DNA of 36,196 bases from an uncultured Bacteroidota bacterium (GTDB lineage Bacteria; Bacteroidota; Bacteroidia; Flavobacteriales_D; Crocinitomicaceae). Positions within the stretch are counted from its first letter, which is position 1. Each line of letters begins with the position of its first letter. The notes beneath the pieces were generated by a model, which saw nothing but the letters and a program-made list of their open reading frames with translations, made no database searches and was not told where the DNA came from. The translations under genes were made by a program, and so were the position numbers. The DNA is taken from assembly GCA_937899625.1 (NCBI GenBank), contig CALCCB010000141.1, forward strand, positions 1-36,196. The letters run 5' to 3'. Positions 25,437 to 33,440 of the stretch are shown in pieces.

Positions 25437-26600
25437 ATGTTTCGACAGTACAATAGCAATTTCTGGATCCTTTGTTTTACAATGCTATTGTTCATGACGA
25501 GTTTCAATCTGATCATCCCTGAATTGAACGATTTTATTACCAATTTGGGAGGTGAAGGTCAAAAAGGATTGATCATTTCCATTTTTACCATTTCCGCAGG
25601 TCTTTCGCGACCATTTTCTGGTAAATTATCCGACAAGATAGGCCGAAAGAAAGTAATGATCATTGGACTCATCATCAGCTTTCTCGTAAGCTTACTTTAT
25701 CCACTTTCTCTTTCTGTTCATTTTTTCTTGATGCTTAGATTTCTTCATGGTTTTAGTGCTGGCTTCCTACCTACAGGGGCAACAGCACTTGTAACCGATC
25801 TCTTACCATCTGATCGTCGAGGCAAAGGAATGGGTATCTGGGGAACTTTTATTTCATTAGGAATTGGTGTCGGTCAAGCGACAGGTTCGATCATTGCGGA
25901 CCAAATAGGTATCAATGGGCTGTTCATGGTGTCCGCCGGTGTTGCAGCGATCGCCGGTATCTTGATCGTAAGAACTCAGGAGACACTCCAGCAACCAGAA
26001 AAATTCAAGGCATCGCACCTAAAGATTAAATTCAGTGATGTCATAGAACCTTCTGTTCTTCCAGCAGCGATCGTGATGGTGCTCACTGCACCAAGTAGCG
26101 GTCTTATTTTCGTCCTTACGCCAGACATGTCCGGTTACCTGGAGATCGACAATAAAGGTTGGTTCTTCGCTTTTTATGTATTATCTACCATTTTTATTCG
26201 CTTGTTTACCAGCCAACTTTCTGACAAGATTGGCAGAAGAAAAACCTTATTGATAGGTACATCTGTTCTTTTGCTGAGCATGATACTCATTGGTACATCC
26301 GATTCTATAATCACCTACACCATTGCCGCAGTGATCTTCGGAGTTGCAACTGGTATTTCCAGCCCAACACTAATGGCATGGACAGCAGATCTATCCCCTG
26401 AAGATCGTAGAGGTGTCGGAGCGGGCACCATGTTCATTGCTTTGGAAATTGGAATCATGGTTGGATCACTGGCAACTTTATGGCTCTATGACAGCACGCC
26501 TGAAACAATCATAAATGCTTTTCTTTTCGGAATAGGACTAGCAATCAGTTCAATTCTGTTCCTTCTCTGGCATCTGAGATACAAGAAATCAAACACCTAA
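25437..26600 (+). CDS. MFS transporter
   Basis: The 387-aa inner-membrane protein has about 12 hydrophobic segments in two halves. The loop-2 MFS signature is present in the first half (SGKLSDKIGRRKVMI) and again in the second half (SQLSDKIGRRKTLL), together with RGKGMGIWGTFISLGIGVG. It resembles drug or sugar efflux MFS proteins (YfcJ/AraJ-like), but the substrate cannot be read from sequence. Its stop codon shares bases with the stop of the convergent YhhQ-type gene (26597-26600), and there is no terminator between them. Confidence 0.88.
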   Translation: MFRQYNSNFWILCFTMLLFMTSFNLIIPELNDFITNLGGEGQKGLIISIFTISAGLSRPFSGKLSDKIGRKKVMIIGLIISFLVSLLYPLSLSVHFFLMLRFLHGFSAGFLPTGATALVTDLLPSDRRGKGMGIWGTFISLGIGVGQATGSIIADQIGINGLFMVSAGVAAIAGILIVRTQETLQQPEKFKASHLKIKFSDVIEPSVLPAAIVMVLTAPSSGLIFVLTPDMSGYLEIDNKGWFFAFYVLSTIFIRLFTSQLSDKIGRRKTLLIGTSVLLLSMILIGTSDSIITYTIAAVIFGVATGISSPTLMAWTADLSPEDRRGVGAGTMFIALEIGIMVGSLATLWLYDSTPETIINAFLFGIGLAISSILFLLWHLRYKKSNT

Positions 26601-27298
26601 CGATCCGTTTTTAGATAATTCCTGACCAGATAGTGGCCAAGGTAGATCAAAGGTGTAAGTGAGACGGCAATTAATAGCTTCAGCACGTAATTAGTTGGTG
26701 CTATGGTCATAAAGTCACTCCACTTCATATTTCCCGGCAATACAAAACCGATATACAAAACGACATACGTATCTATGAGCTGAGAAAATACAGTACTCCC
26801 TGTACTTCTTAACCAAATGTATTTATTTCCCGTCCTCTCTTTTAATCGGTGAAAAACAAAAACATCGATCAACTGAGATGTTAAGAATGCTGCTATACTT
26901 CCCACAATTACCATCTGTGCCTGCCCGAAAACAATATTGAATTCTTTGTCCGTGGCCAATCCGGAGCCAGGTATTTCTTTCGCTGGAAGAGACATCGCTA
27001 ATGTTACAATAATGAAGCAATAGGCAATCATTCCCGACGTGATCCAACTTAATCTTCTTACAGCCTTTTGACCATAAAACTCGTTCATCAGATCCGTCAA
27101 AAGGAAGACGATTGGCCAAGGTAATACCCCAACAATTGTCGTGAAAGGTCCTAAAGAAGTATCAAAAAACGAAAAACTGATCGGTATTTCGATCAATTTA
27201 TTTGAAATGAGTTCAGCGGTTATTGCACTTGTAATGAACAAGCCTGACAAAATAACAAATAGCCATTGATTCCTTCCGTTGAATGTTGAATCGCTCAT
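26597..27298 (-). CDS. Queuosine precursor transporter, YhhQ/DUF165 family
   Basis: The 233-aa integral membrane protein has about six hydrophobic segments. Family features include the TDLMNEFYGQKAVRRLSW stretch and SQLIDVFVF, repeated as SQLIDTYVVL, matching the YhhQ (VUT/DUF165) family. E. coli YhhQ imports 7-cyano-7-deazaguanine and 7-aminomethyl-7-deazaguanine for queuosine in tRNA. The role here is transferred by family. It follows the NlpC/P60 gene after 3 nt, so the two form an operon, and it ends on the stop of the convergent MFS gene. Confidence 0.9.
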   Translation of the reverse strand: MSDSTFNGRNQWLFVILSGLFITSAITAELISNKLIEIPISFSFFDTSLGPFTTIVGVLPWPIVFLLTDLMNEFYGQKAVRRLSWITSGMIAYCFIIVTLAMSLPAKEIPGSGLATDKEFNIVFGQAQMVIVGSIAAFLTSQLIDVFVFHRLKERTGNKYIWLRSTGSTVFSQLIDTYVVLYIGFVLPGNMKWSDFMTIAPTNYVLKLLIAVSLTPLIYLGHYLVRNYLKTDR

Positions 27299-27301
27299 TC
27301 C

Positions 27302-27862
27302 TTACTTATTATCCTCCTCACCATAATCTAAGCGCTTCGCTTTAATAAAACGAGGAATGTAATATGAGCTCGTTTTAAAATTATCGATCACCACTCCCCT
27401 TGAACTCGATGAGTGTATAAACATGATCGCGTCAGGTTTCACTTCCACAACCATTCCTACGTGACCGATCTGAGAGGAAGATGTGTTTCTACCTTTAAAA
27501 AACATAAGATCTCCAGGCCTTAACTCTGACAACTTCACTGTTCGTCCAAACTCTGCTAAACCTCCTGCTGTTCGTGATAAACTTAGTCCAAAACTACCCA
27601 TGATGTAATAGATAAAACCTGAACAATCAAAACCTGACGGAGTAGTTCCTGCCCATTGATATGGAGTTCCTAGAAACTTTTTTGCGTAGGAAATGATCTC
27701 ATCTACCTGCTTTGGATTTTTCACAATTGTATCCTTCACTACCACAGAATCGGCCGAAGTAACTCGAAGACTATCAGAAACAGAATTCTGTCCAATCCCA
27801 CTCAAAGGAATGATTATTCCAAACAGGATTAATAAATTGAATTTGAACAGTATTCCTTGCAT
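27302..27862 (-). CDS. NlpC/P60 (C40) peptidoglycan endopeptidase
   Basis: The 186-aa protein has an N-terminal signal segment (about 1-25) and one NlpC/P60 domain at about 52-178. The catalytic triad is visible as Cys80 (SGFDCSGF), His134 (IGHVGMVVE) and His150 (IMFIHSSSSRG). The family cuts peptide stems of peptidoglycan, usually at D-gamma-glutamyl-diaminopimelate bonds. No SH3 or LysM targeting domain is fused. It is the first gene of an operon with the YhhQ-type transporter and has a near-perfect promoter at 27871-27903, placed so that the leader would be only about 2 nt. Confidence 0.93.
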   Translation of the reverse strand: MQGILFKFNLLILFGIIIPLSGIGQNSVSDSLRVTSADSVVVKDTIVKNPKQVDEIISYAKKFLGTPYQWAGTTPSGFDCSGFIYYIMGSFGLSLSRTAGGLAEFGRTVKLSELRPGDLMFFKGRNTSSSQIGHVGMVVEVKPDAIMFIHSSSSRGVVIDNFKTSSYYIPRFIKAKRLDYGEEDNK

Positions 27863-27870
27863 AGAGGTTG

Positions 27871-27903
27871 CAAAATTATAACTATTTTCGGGAATAATTC
27901 AAA
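27871..27903 (-). promoter_or_regulatory. Promoter of the NlpC/P60-YhhQ operon
   Basis: On the minus strand TTTG (plus 27900-27903) is followed after 21 nt by TAATTTTG (plus 27871-27878), both perfect consensus matches. The -7 box ends 8 nt before the ATG, so the transcript is predicted to be nearly leaderless. Confidence 0.75.
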
Positions 27904-27918
27904 CGCATTTTTAAGCCG

Positions 27919-28263
27919 ATGGTCGACACTGGATCACTCACTAAATTGTACTATACGATTGGAGAAGTCGCTGAGATGTTCAAAGTGAACACATCGCTCA
28001 TTCGCTTTTGGGAAAAGGAATTTTCGATCATAAATCCTAAAAAGAATAAAAAAGGAAATCGACTGTTCACTGTCAAAGACATCGAAAATTTCAACCGGAT
28101 CTTTGAACTTGTAAAAGTTAATGGTTACACCTTGGATGGTGCAAAAAAGGCACTTCGCTCTAAAAAATCTGCCGATTCAGACGAACGAATAGCCGACAAT
28201 AATGACGTTCTTGAGCGATTGATCTCAATCAGAGAAAAACTACTTGCATTACGATCAAAATAA
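27919..28263 (+). CDS. MerR-family transcriptional regulator
   Basis: The 114-aa protein is essentially a MerR DNA-binding domain: helix-turn-helix and wing in YYTIGEVAEMFKVNTSLIRF and WEKEF, then NRLFTVKDIENFNRIFELVK, followed by a short charged helix for dimerisation. There is no cysteine cluster or drug-binding domain, so no effector is indicated. It is divergent from the NlpC/P60 operon across 56 bp and could regulate it, which is inference. A TATTTTCG box (27883-27890, one mismatch) may be its -7 element. Its stop lies 2 nt from the end of the convergent lipoprotein gene. Confidence 0.9.
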   Translation: MVDTGSLTKLYYTIGEVAEMFKVNTSLIRFWEKEFSIINPKKNKKGNRLFTVKDIENFNRIFELVKVNGYTLDGAKKALRSKKSADSDERIADNNDVLERLISIREKLLALRSK

Positions 28264-28265
28264 GA

Positions 28266-28550
28266 TCAAATCTTTCTCAAAAATTGAACTTTTACGTCGT
28301 ATTCGTAGGGATGAAACATCATACAAACAATCTCATCTGAAGAGCAATTGTCAATTTTTTTCATTCTGACCAAAACTTTATCTTCCTGCTTCAGTTCTTC
28401 AAGAATTTCTTTGTTACAGACTCTAAATTCCTGGTCTTTAACCTTCAAATAATGTCCTGTGCAATCAATATTCAATTCAGCCTCAACCCCAGTTGTAGCC
28501 ATACAACCCGAGAGAAAAAGAAACATAATTGATACGAGGAATAGTCTCAT
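28266..28550 (-). CDS. Small putative lipoprotein
   Basis: The 94-aa product has a classical lipobox (FLFLSGC, Cys16), followed by about 78 residues of mature protein with four more cysteines (IDCTGHY, RVCNKE, DNCSSDE, IVCMMF), which may form two disulfides in the periplasm. I do not recognise the family. A perfect TATTTTTG box ends 4 nt before the ATG. It is convergent with the MerR gene and divergent from the DUF4846 gene. Confidence 0.75.
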   Translation of the reverse strand: MRLFLVSIMFLFLSGCMATTGVEAELNIDCTGHYLKVKDQEFRVCNKEILEELKQEDKVLVRMKKIDNCSSDEIVCMMFHPYEYDVKVQFLRKI

Positions 28551-28554
28551 GATT

Positions 28555-28562
28555 CAAAAATA
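28555..28562 (-). promoter_or_regulatory. Candidate -7 element abutting the small lipoprotein start
   Basis: The minus strand reads TATTTTTG, a perfect TAnnTTTG, with only AATC between it and the ATG. No TTTG -33 element lies at the expected distance. Confidence 0.45.
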
Positions 28563-28618
28563 ACACATTTGGGTCTGTTACTAATTGATCAAGAAGCATT
28601 TTCAGATAAAATTGTCGC

Positions 28619-29428
28619 ATGAAAATCGTCTTTTCTTTACTCTTGATCATCTCAGGTTGCCAAGCTCAGAAATTGGAAGTACAAATCGATCGTAGAGATC
28701 AACTCAACGATTCAAGCTCTAAAATGATCCTGAACCCTAATGGGAATAAATTATCAGAGCGATTTTTGTGTCCTGAAAACTATGAACGAATTGAGTTAGA
28801 CTCATCCTCTTTTGGTCACTATTTGAGGCATTCTAGTCTACATCCTTCTGACCATAAGGTTTTGCTTTACAACGGACAGCAAAAGGTTAATCAGGCCGCA
28901 TCATGTGGGGTAATCCAACAAGATATAGATCAAGTTGATCTTCAGCAATGTGCTGATGCTGTAATGCGATTGCGGGGAGAATATCTATTCGAGACCGAGC
29001 AATTCGAAAAAATTCATTTTAATTTTCTTTCCGACGGAAAACCAAGATATTTTATCGAATATTCGCAGGACAGATCTTACAAATCGTTCAGAAAATACAT
29101 GAAATATGTATTCTCTTATGCAAACACCGCTTCACTTAAAAAGGAGCTTATACCCATTCACAATATAAAAGACATACAATCTGGAGATGTTTTCATTCAG
29201 TCAGGGAATCCTTACGGACACGCTGTTACTGTGATGGATGTTGCAATTGATAATTCGGGAAATAAACTTTTTCTTCTTTCTCAAAGCTATATGCCTGCCC
29301 AGGAAACCCACATATTGGTTAATCCTTTAGATCAGGACATCTCTCCATGGTATAGAGCCAATGAAGGAATGATAAGGACGCCCGAATGGACATTTGAGTC
29401 ATCGGATCTTCGTAGATTCAAAGATTAA
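28619..29428 (+). CDS. DUF4846 family lipoprotein
   Basis: The 269-aa protein starts with a short signal and lipobox (LLLIISGC, Cys14). The body matches what I know of DUF4846: FGHYLRHSSLHPSDHKVLLY, AASCGVIQQDID, QCADAVMRLRGEYLF and the late GDVFIQSGNPYGHAVTVMDV and LLSQSYMPAQE segments. The C-terminal half, with conserved GHAV and a Gln/Ser-rich motif, looks like a papain-like or transglutaminase-like fold; that is inference, and the biochemical role is not established. Its stop shares TTAA with the stop of the convergent LuxC-like gene. Confidence 0.85.
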   Translation: MKIVFSLLLIISGCQAQKLEVQIDRRDQLNDSSSKMILNPNGNKLSERFLCPENYERIELDSSSFGHYLRHSSLHPSDHKVLLYNGQQKVNQAASCGVIQQDIDQVDLQQCADAVMRLRGEYLFETEQFEKIHFNFLSDGKPRYFIEYSQDRSYKSFRKYMKYVFSYANTASLKKELIPIHNIKDIQSGDVFIQSGNPYGHAVTVMDVAIDNSGNKLFLLSQSYMPAQETHILVNPLDQDISPWYRANEGMIRTPEWTFESSDLRRFKD

Positions 29429-30468
29429 AGCTGATTCAGAAAAAGCATGGTATCAATACCATCTGCATAATCATTCAACATCGGACACTGAGCGGTTCCA
29501 AATGGCAAATGCCCTTTACCAACGACACATTGGATCTTTTCCTCGTGTTGTTTAAGGTATTTTTCGACTTCACTAACATCCTTATACCTGTGATAAAAGA
29601 TCATGGATAGAGGTGAAAAAAGTTCTTCTGATTCCTTAAGCAAAAGAAAGTTATTGTCCAGGATCTCGTGCTGATTCAACAGATAAACAGCACGATTGTA
29701 ATCGTAATTATTGGCGTACTTATGATGATTGATCACCTCTCCAAAATCTACGATCGCTTCAAAAAATCGATCCAGTATGAATGATTCTGGAATGATCAAG
29801 TGAGAGACATTTCTACAACCCAAACCAAAATATTGAAAGATATCTTCCCCCATTTTTCTTAGCTCTTCACTTGACTCTTCGCCTGAAATCACCGCAACTG
29901 ATGTCCTGTTCCCTCTAAAAACATGTGGATACTTTCCAAAGTATTGTTCAAAGTACTTTGTACTGTTGTCACTCCCAGTAGCTATCACGGCATCGATTTT
30001 TCCTACGGGACCAACGACAAATTCACATCGCTCTTTTACTTCAGGTAAAAATTTTGTCAAAGCATCAGTCAATGCGGGAAGAAGAGTTTTATCATCTGAA
30101 CTTAACTTACAAACCGCAATATTCCCAGACAATAAAACACAAAGAAAATCATGAAATCCAACCAGCGGAATATTTCCTGCCATGATGATCCCTACTCTTT
30201 TCGGATGATCAGAATATGAATATTTTGAAGTCCACTCGCTGAGCTGTGAAACATCAAGTGATTGACCCAAGGCTAATAAGGATGATCTAACATTTGACTC
30301 GATAAACCAACCGTTAAAGGATTGCTGTCTTCGTATGAGCACATTTAAGTCACTATACTCCTGCTCAGACAAACCGATCTGGAATCCTGGCCATTCCTTG
30401 TTCTCACCAAGATGTACCATGACCATTCCCAGTTGCGCAAATGCGGTGATCAATTGATTTCTTTCCAC
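29425..30468 (-). CDS. Acyl-CoA reductase, LuxC family
   Basis: The 347-aa protein matches LuxC (PF05893), which reduces acyl groups to aldehydes with NADPH through a cysteine thioester. Visible are the nucleotide-binding RVGIIMAGNIPLVGFHD (91-107), the SGNIAVCKLSSDDKTLLP stretch, VIATGSDNSTKYFEQYFG and the likely nucleophile Cys218 in FGLGCRNVSHL. The start is a GTG at 30468, chosen because it keeps the usual N-terminus; the next ATG would remove conserved residues. A TAAATTCG box lies 4 nt before it. No luxAB or luxDE genes are near, so this is the general Bacteroidota form and not a lux operon. It is divergent from the ferredoxin gene. Confidence 0.88.
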   Translation of the reverse strand: MERNQLITAFAQLGMVMVHLGENKEWPGFQIGLSEQEYSDLNVLIRRQQSFNGWFIESNVRSSLLALGQSLDVSQLSEWTSKYSYSDHPKRVGIIMAGNIPLVGFHDFLCVLLSGNIAVCKLSSDDKTLLPALTDALTKFLPEVKERCEFVVGPVGKIDAVIATGSDNSTKYFEQYFGKYPHVFRGNRTSVAVISGEESSEELRKMGEDIFQYFGLGCRNVSHLIIPESFILDRFFEAIVDFGEVINHHKYANNYDYNRAVYLLNQHEILDNNFLLLKESEELFSPLSMIFYHRYKDVSEVEKYLKQHEEKIQCVVGKGHLPFGTAQCPMLNDYADGIDTMLFLNQL

Positions 30469-30555
30469 GCTGCGAATTTAGCCAAGATTGGGCGGACTAA
30501 CCACACCCAACTCAATTTTTACTTTTTTTAAACAATTCGTTTAATAAAGCGTTGC

Positions 30556-30563
30556 TATATTTG
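30556..30563 (+). promoter_or_regulatory. Candidate -7 element of the ferredoxin gene
   Basis: TATATTTG, a perfect TAnnTTTG, lies 19 nt before the ATG at 30583. The -33 region is A/T rich with no exact TTTG at 17-21 nt. Confidence 0.5.
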
Positions 30564-30582
30564 CAAACCAAACACTGGCGAT

Positions 30583-30930
30583 ATGGCAATAATGATCACA
30601 GAAGAATGTATTAACTGCGGTGCTTGCGAACCGGAATGTCCAAACAATGCTATCTACGAAGGAGGAGCTGAGTGGAAATATTCGGATGGAACAACATTGA
30701 AAGGCATCATTAACACGCTGGACGGTTATGAGATCCTGGCAGACAAGCCTTTTGAACCGGTTAATATGGATGTATATTATATCGTTCATGACAAATGCAC
30801 TGAATGTGTAGGTTTTCATGATGAACCACAGTGTGCTGCGGTTTGTCCGGTTGATTGCTGTGTAGACGACCCTGATTACAGAGAAACAGAAGATGAATTA
30901 CTTGCGAAAAAGGATTTCATGCACTTATAA
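30583..30930 (+). CDS. 2[4Fe-4S] dicluster ferredoxin
   Basis: The 115-aa cytoplasmic electron carrier has two cluster motifs: CINCGACEPECP (Cys9, 12, 15, 19) and CTECVGFHDEPQCAAVCP (Cys72, 75, 84, 88). The second has the extra loop (C-x2-C-x8-C-x3-C) of the Allochromatium-type low-potential ferredoxins, and further cysteines (92, 93) follow. About 40 residues of extra sequence separate the two motifs. It is divergent from the acyl-CoA reductase gene, a pairing I associate with Bacteroidota, but no functional link is shown here. A terminator follows 16 nt after the stop. Confidence 0.94.
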   Translation: MAIMITEECINCGACEPECPNNAIYEGGAEWKYSDGTTLKGIINTLDGYEILADKPFEPVNMDVYYIVHDKCTECVGFHDEPQCAAVCPVDCCVDDPDYRETEDELLAKKDFMHL

Positions 30931-30946
30931 TTAGAAATGATTCATG

Positions 30947-30976
30947 AAAAAGGCAGGCTTAGGTCTGCCTTTTTTT
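30947..30976 (+). terminator. Intrinsic terminator after the ferredoxin gene
   Basis: A 10-bp stem (30947-30956 with 30965-30974), 8-nt loop, followed by a T-run into TATTTTTA. It sits between the ferredoxin stop and the corrected start of the MFS gene. Confidence 0.85.
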
Positions 30977-30983
30977 ATTTTTA
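30976..30983 (+). promoter_or_regulatory. Candidate -7 element before the second MFS gene
   Basis: TATTTTTA (one mismatch to TAnnTTTG) overlaps the end of the terminator T-run and ends 4 nt before the ATG at 30988. There is no room for a normal leader. Confidence 0.25.
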
Positions 30984-30987
30984 CAGG

Positions 30988-32226
30988 ATGCAAAAAAGGT
31001 TGATCCCCGCCTACCTCTTAACATTGGTAAATGTTCTTGGCTTCAGTATCCTGATGCCAATACTTCCTTTTGTTGTGAAGAATTATGGTGCCCCTGAGTG
31101 GGTTTATGGACTACTCCTCACCTGCTACTCTGCTTTTCAATTCATTGGAGCACCCTTTCTTGGTGCACTATCTGATCAGCAAGGAAGAAAACCGATACTT
31201 CTCGTAAGTCAGGCCGGCACACTTCTCAGCTGGTTCGTATTTGTGCTGGCCTTGAGTTTACCCGATTATCCAATATTTGGTTTGGCCTTGCCCTTATGGA
31301 TCATTGCTTTCTCCAGGATTCTTGACGGTGTAACTGGGGGTAATGCATCTGTCACCAATGCGTATGTTTCAGACATCACGACTAGAGAAGAGAAATCCTA
31401 TATTTTTGGATATCTAGGAGGAATCGCAGGAATCGGAATGATCATTGGCCCTGGACTAGGAGGATTGACTGCTTCTACCTCATTGGGTTTCTATGGGACA
31501 ATGATCGTTGCAATAGTCATTTCATCGATCACTTTACTCACGATCAGCCTTTGGTTAAAAGAATCTCATCCTGAAGAAAAAAGAACCGTAAGAAAAAAGA
31601 CTCCTATCTGGCACATGATCTTCATTCCCGCACGAGTCAAAGCAGTGAATCCATCTTCAATGATCAAAGTGATCTTTACAGTGAAAATGTTTTTCGCTAC
31701 AATGATGGCCTTTTATATCTCAACAATTGCTTTGTATCTGATCGATATGTTTTCTTTCGAAGAAAAAGAGCTTGGTTTCTTTTTATTTATTGTAGGACTC
31801 TTTCTAGCGTTCAATCAGGCATTTCTCTCAAAACGTTTCATTAAAAAGTTTGGTGAATACAATACGCTTCTTATCGGACTCACACTCTGTGTTATTGGAT
31901 TATTCAGTATTACAATGACTTCTAACTTATACCTGTTCATTGCTTTTTACTACACGATGAACCTGGGGCTTTCCCTATGCTTCCCTACCTTCAATGCACT
32001 CATTTCAATTCACGCGGATCACAAAAATCAAGGTGAGATCATGGGTATATCAGAATCGATCAATTCATTTGCAATGGCCGTCTTTCCAGTCATCGGTGCT
32101 GCCTTATTTGGAATTATTGGATTACACCTGTACCAATTCATGATGCTACTTCCATTCACTGCATTGGTCCTTGCATTGATCGGTGGAAAAAGAATGAATA
32201 AACCAAGCCATACAGATAATCAATAA
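30988..32226 (+). CDS. MFS transporter, TetA-like
   Basis: The 412-aa protein starts at the ATG at 30988 (MQKRLIPAYLLTLVNVLGFS). A longer reading from 30937 would run through the terminator hairpin and add a non-membrane, basic segment, so I reject it. About 12 membrane segments are seen, with the MFS loop motif GALSDQQGRKPILLV, a GNASVTNAYVSDITTREEK segment and GGIAGIGMIIGPGLGGL, as in TetA/multidrug efflux relatives. Resistance function is not implied. The class V aminotransferase follows after 22 nt, so they are likely in one transcript. Confidence 0.88.
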   Translation: MQKRLIPAYLLTLVNVLGFSILMPILPFVVKNYGAPEWVYGLLLTCYSAFQFIGAPFLGALSDQQGRKPILLVSQAGTLLSWFVFVLALSLPDYPIFGLALPLWIIAFSRILDGVTGGNASVTNAYVSDITTREEKSYIFGYLGGIAGIGMIIGPGLGGLTASTSLGFYGTMIVAIVISSITLLTISLWLKESHPEEKRTVRKKTPIWHMIFIPARVKAVNPSSMIKVIFTVKMFFATMMAFYISTIALYLIDMFSFEEKELGFFLFIVGLFLAFNQAFLSKRFIKKFGEYNTLLIGLTLCVIGLFSITMTSNLYLFIAFYYTMNLGLSLCFPTFNALISIHADHKNQGEIMGISESINSFAMAVFPVIGAALFGIIGLHLYQFMMLLPFTALVLALIGGKRMNKPSHTDNQ

Positions 32227-32248
32227 ATCAGTAATTAAGCCTATCCCG

Positions 32249-33412
32249 ATGAACGACATTAAAGATCAATTTCTATTAAGACCTGATATCACGTTCCTGA
32301 ATTTTGGGTCATTTGGAGCATGTCCAAAACCAATTTTCGCTGATTATCAGCGCTGGCAAATGATCCTGGAACAGGAACCTGTTCAGTTTATCATTCGTGA
32401 TGGCTATGATCATCTTGAACAAAGTGTCCTTAGCTTGGCCAACTATGTGCATTGCGATCATGAAGACATCGTTTTTGTAACGAATCCTACTTATGCTGTA
32501 AATCTTGTGGTAAAGTCCTTGTCATTTTCACCTGGTGATGAAATTTTAACTACCGATCTTGAATATGGGGCATGCGACAGAACCTGGGAATACTATTGTG
32601 AAAAAACTGGTGCTAAGTACATCAAACAACCTATTTCACTCCCTATTACAGATAAAGAAACCATCGTAAAAGAATTTTTTGCTGGATACTCTGAACGAAC
32701 CAAACTGGTCTTTATTAGTCAGATCACAAGCGCAACAGCCTTAATATTGCCGGTAAAAGAAATCTGTATTGAAGCAAAAAAAAGAGGCCTACTTGTTTTT
32801 ATTGATGGCGCCCATGTTCCTGGACATATTGAGTTAAATATCAAGGAACTTGATCCTGACTTTTACACCGGGGCCTGCCATAAGTGGATGATGGCTCCCA
32901 AAGGATGCTCTTTTCTTTATTGTAAAAAGGAATGGCAAGAAAAGCTGGACCCATTAATCATATCCTGGGGGTATAAAGCGGCATTTCCAAGCAAATCAAA
33001 ATTCTTTGATTATCACCAATTCAATGGAACACGGGACTTCTCTGCGTTTTTGACCATCCCAGCCTGCATAGAATTCATGGAAGAATTCAACTGGAAAGAA
33101 CGAACAAAGATTTGTAAGCAAAAAGTACTTGAATACACCACCATATTATCAAAAGAGCTTAATGCAGTTCCATTAGCTCCCATTTCAACTGATTTTTACG
33201 GACAGATCAGCGCTACACGAATAAAGACTCAAAAGCCTTTAGAATTGCAACGAATGCTCTTTACAGATTATAATATTGAAATTCCGATCACTCAAAAGGG
33301 AGATGAGATCTTTATCAGATTCTCATATCAGGCATTCAACACTGACAATGATATGGAACATTTGATCAATAGCCTGAGAGCAATTCGAAAGAATACTTTG
33401 CTGATCGATTAA
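32249..33412 (+). CDS. Class V aminotransferase, isopenicillin N epimerase-like
   Basis: The 387-aa PLP enzyme has the class V fold: Asp186 (VFIDGAHVPG) holds the pyridine nitrogen and Lys212 in TGACHKWMMAPKG is the Schiff-base lysine. The opening FLNFGSFGACPKPIF and the late NGTRDFSAFL are like CefD/isopenicillin N epimerase relatives and cysteine desulfurase-like proteins. The desulfurase active-site Cys loop is not apparent, so an epimerase, lyase or aminotransferase role is more likely. Substrate unknown; there is no beta-lactam cluster here. It lies between the MFS transporter (22 nt) and a secreted protein (28 nt). Confidence 0.87.
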   Translation: MNDIKDQFLLRPDITFLNFGSFGACPKPIFADYQRWQMILEQEPVQFIIRDGYDHLEQSVLSLANYVHCDHEDIVFVTNPTYAVNLVVKSLSFSPGDEILTTDLEYGACDRTWEYYCEKTGAKYIKQPISLPITDKETIVKEFFAGYSERTKLVFISQITSATALILPVKEICIEAKKRGLLVFIDGAHVPGHIELNIKELDPDFYTGACHKWMMAPKGCSFLYCKKEWQEKLDPLIISWGYKAAFPSKSKFFDYHQFNGTRDFSAFLTIPACIEFMEEFNWKERTKICKQKVLEYTTILSKELNAVPLAPISTDFYGQISATRIKTQKPLELQRMLFTDYNIEIPITQKGDEIFIRFSYQAFNTDNDMEHLINSLRAIRKNTLLID

Positions 33413-33440
33413 TTGGAATATTAATTGCAAAGAAGTTGAC

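Noticed and set aside
29425-30468. Possible bioluminescence (lux) locus because of the LuxC-like gene
   Set aside because: No luciferase, LuxD or LuxE genes nearby; the LuxC family is common in non-luminous Bacteroidota.
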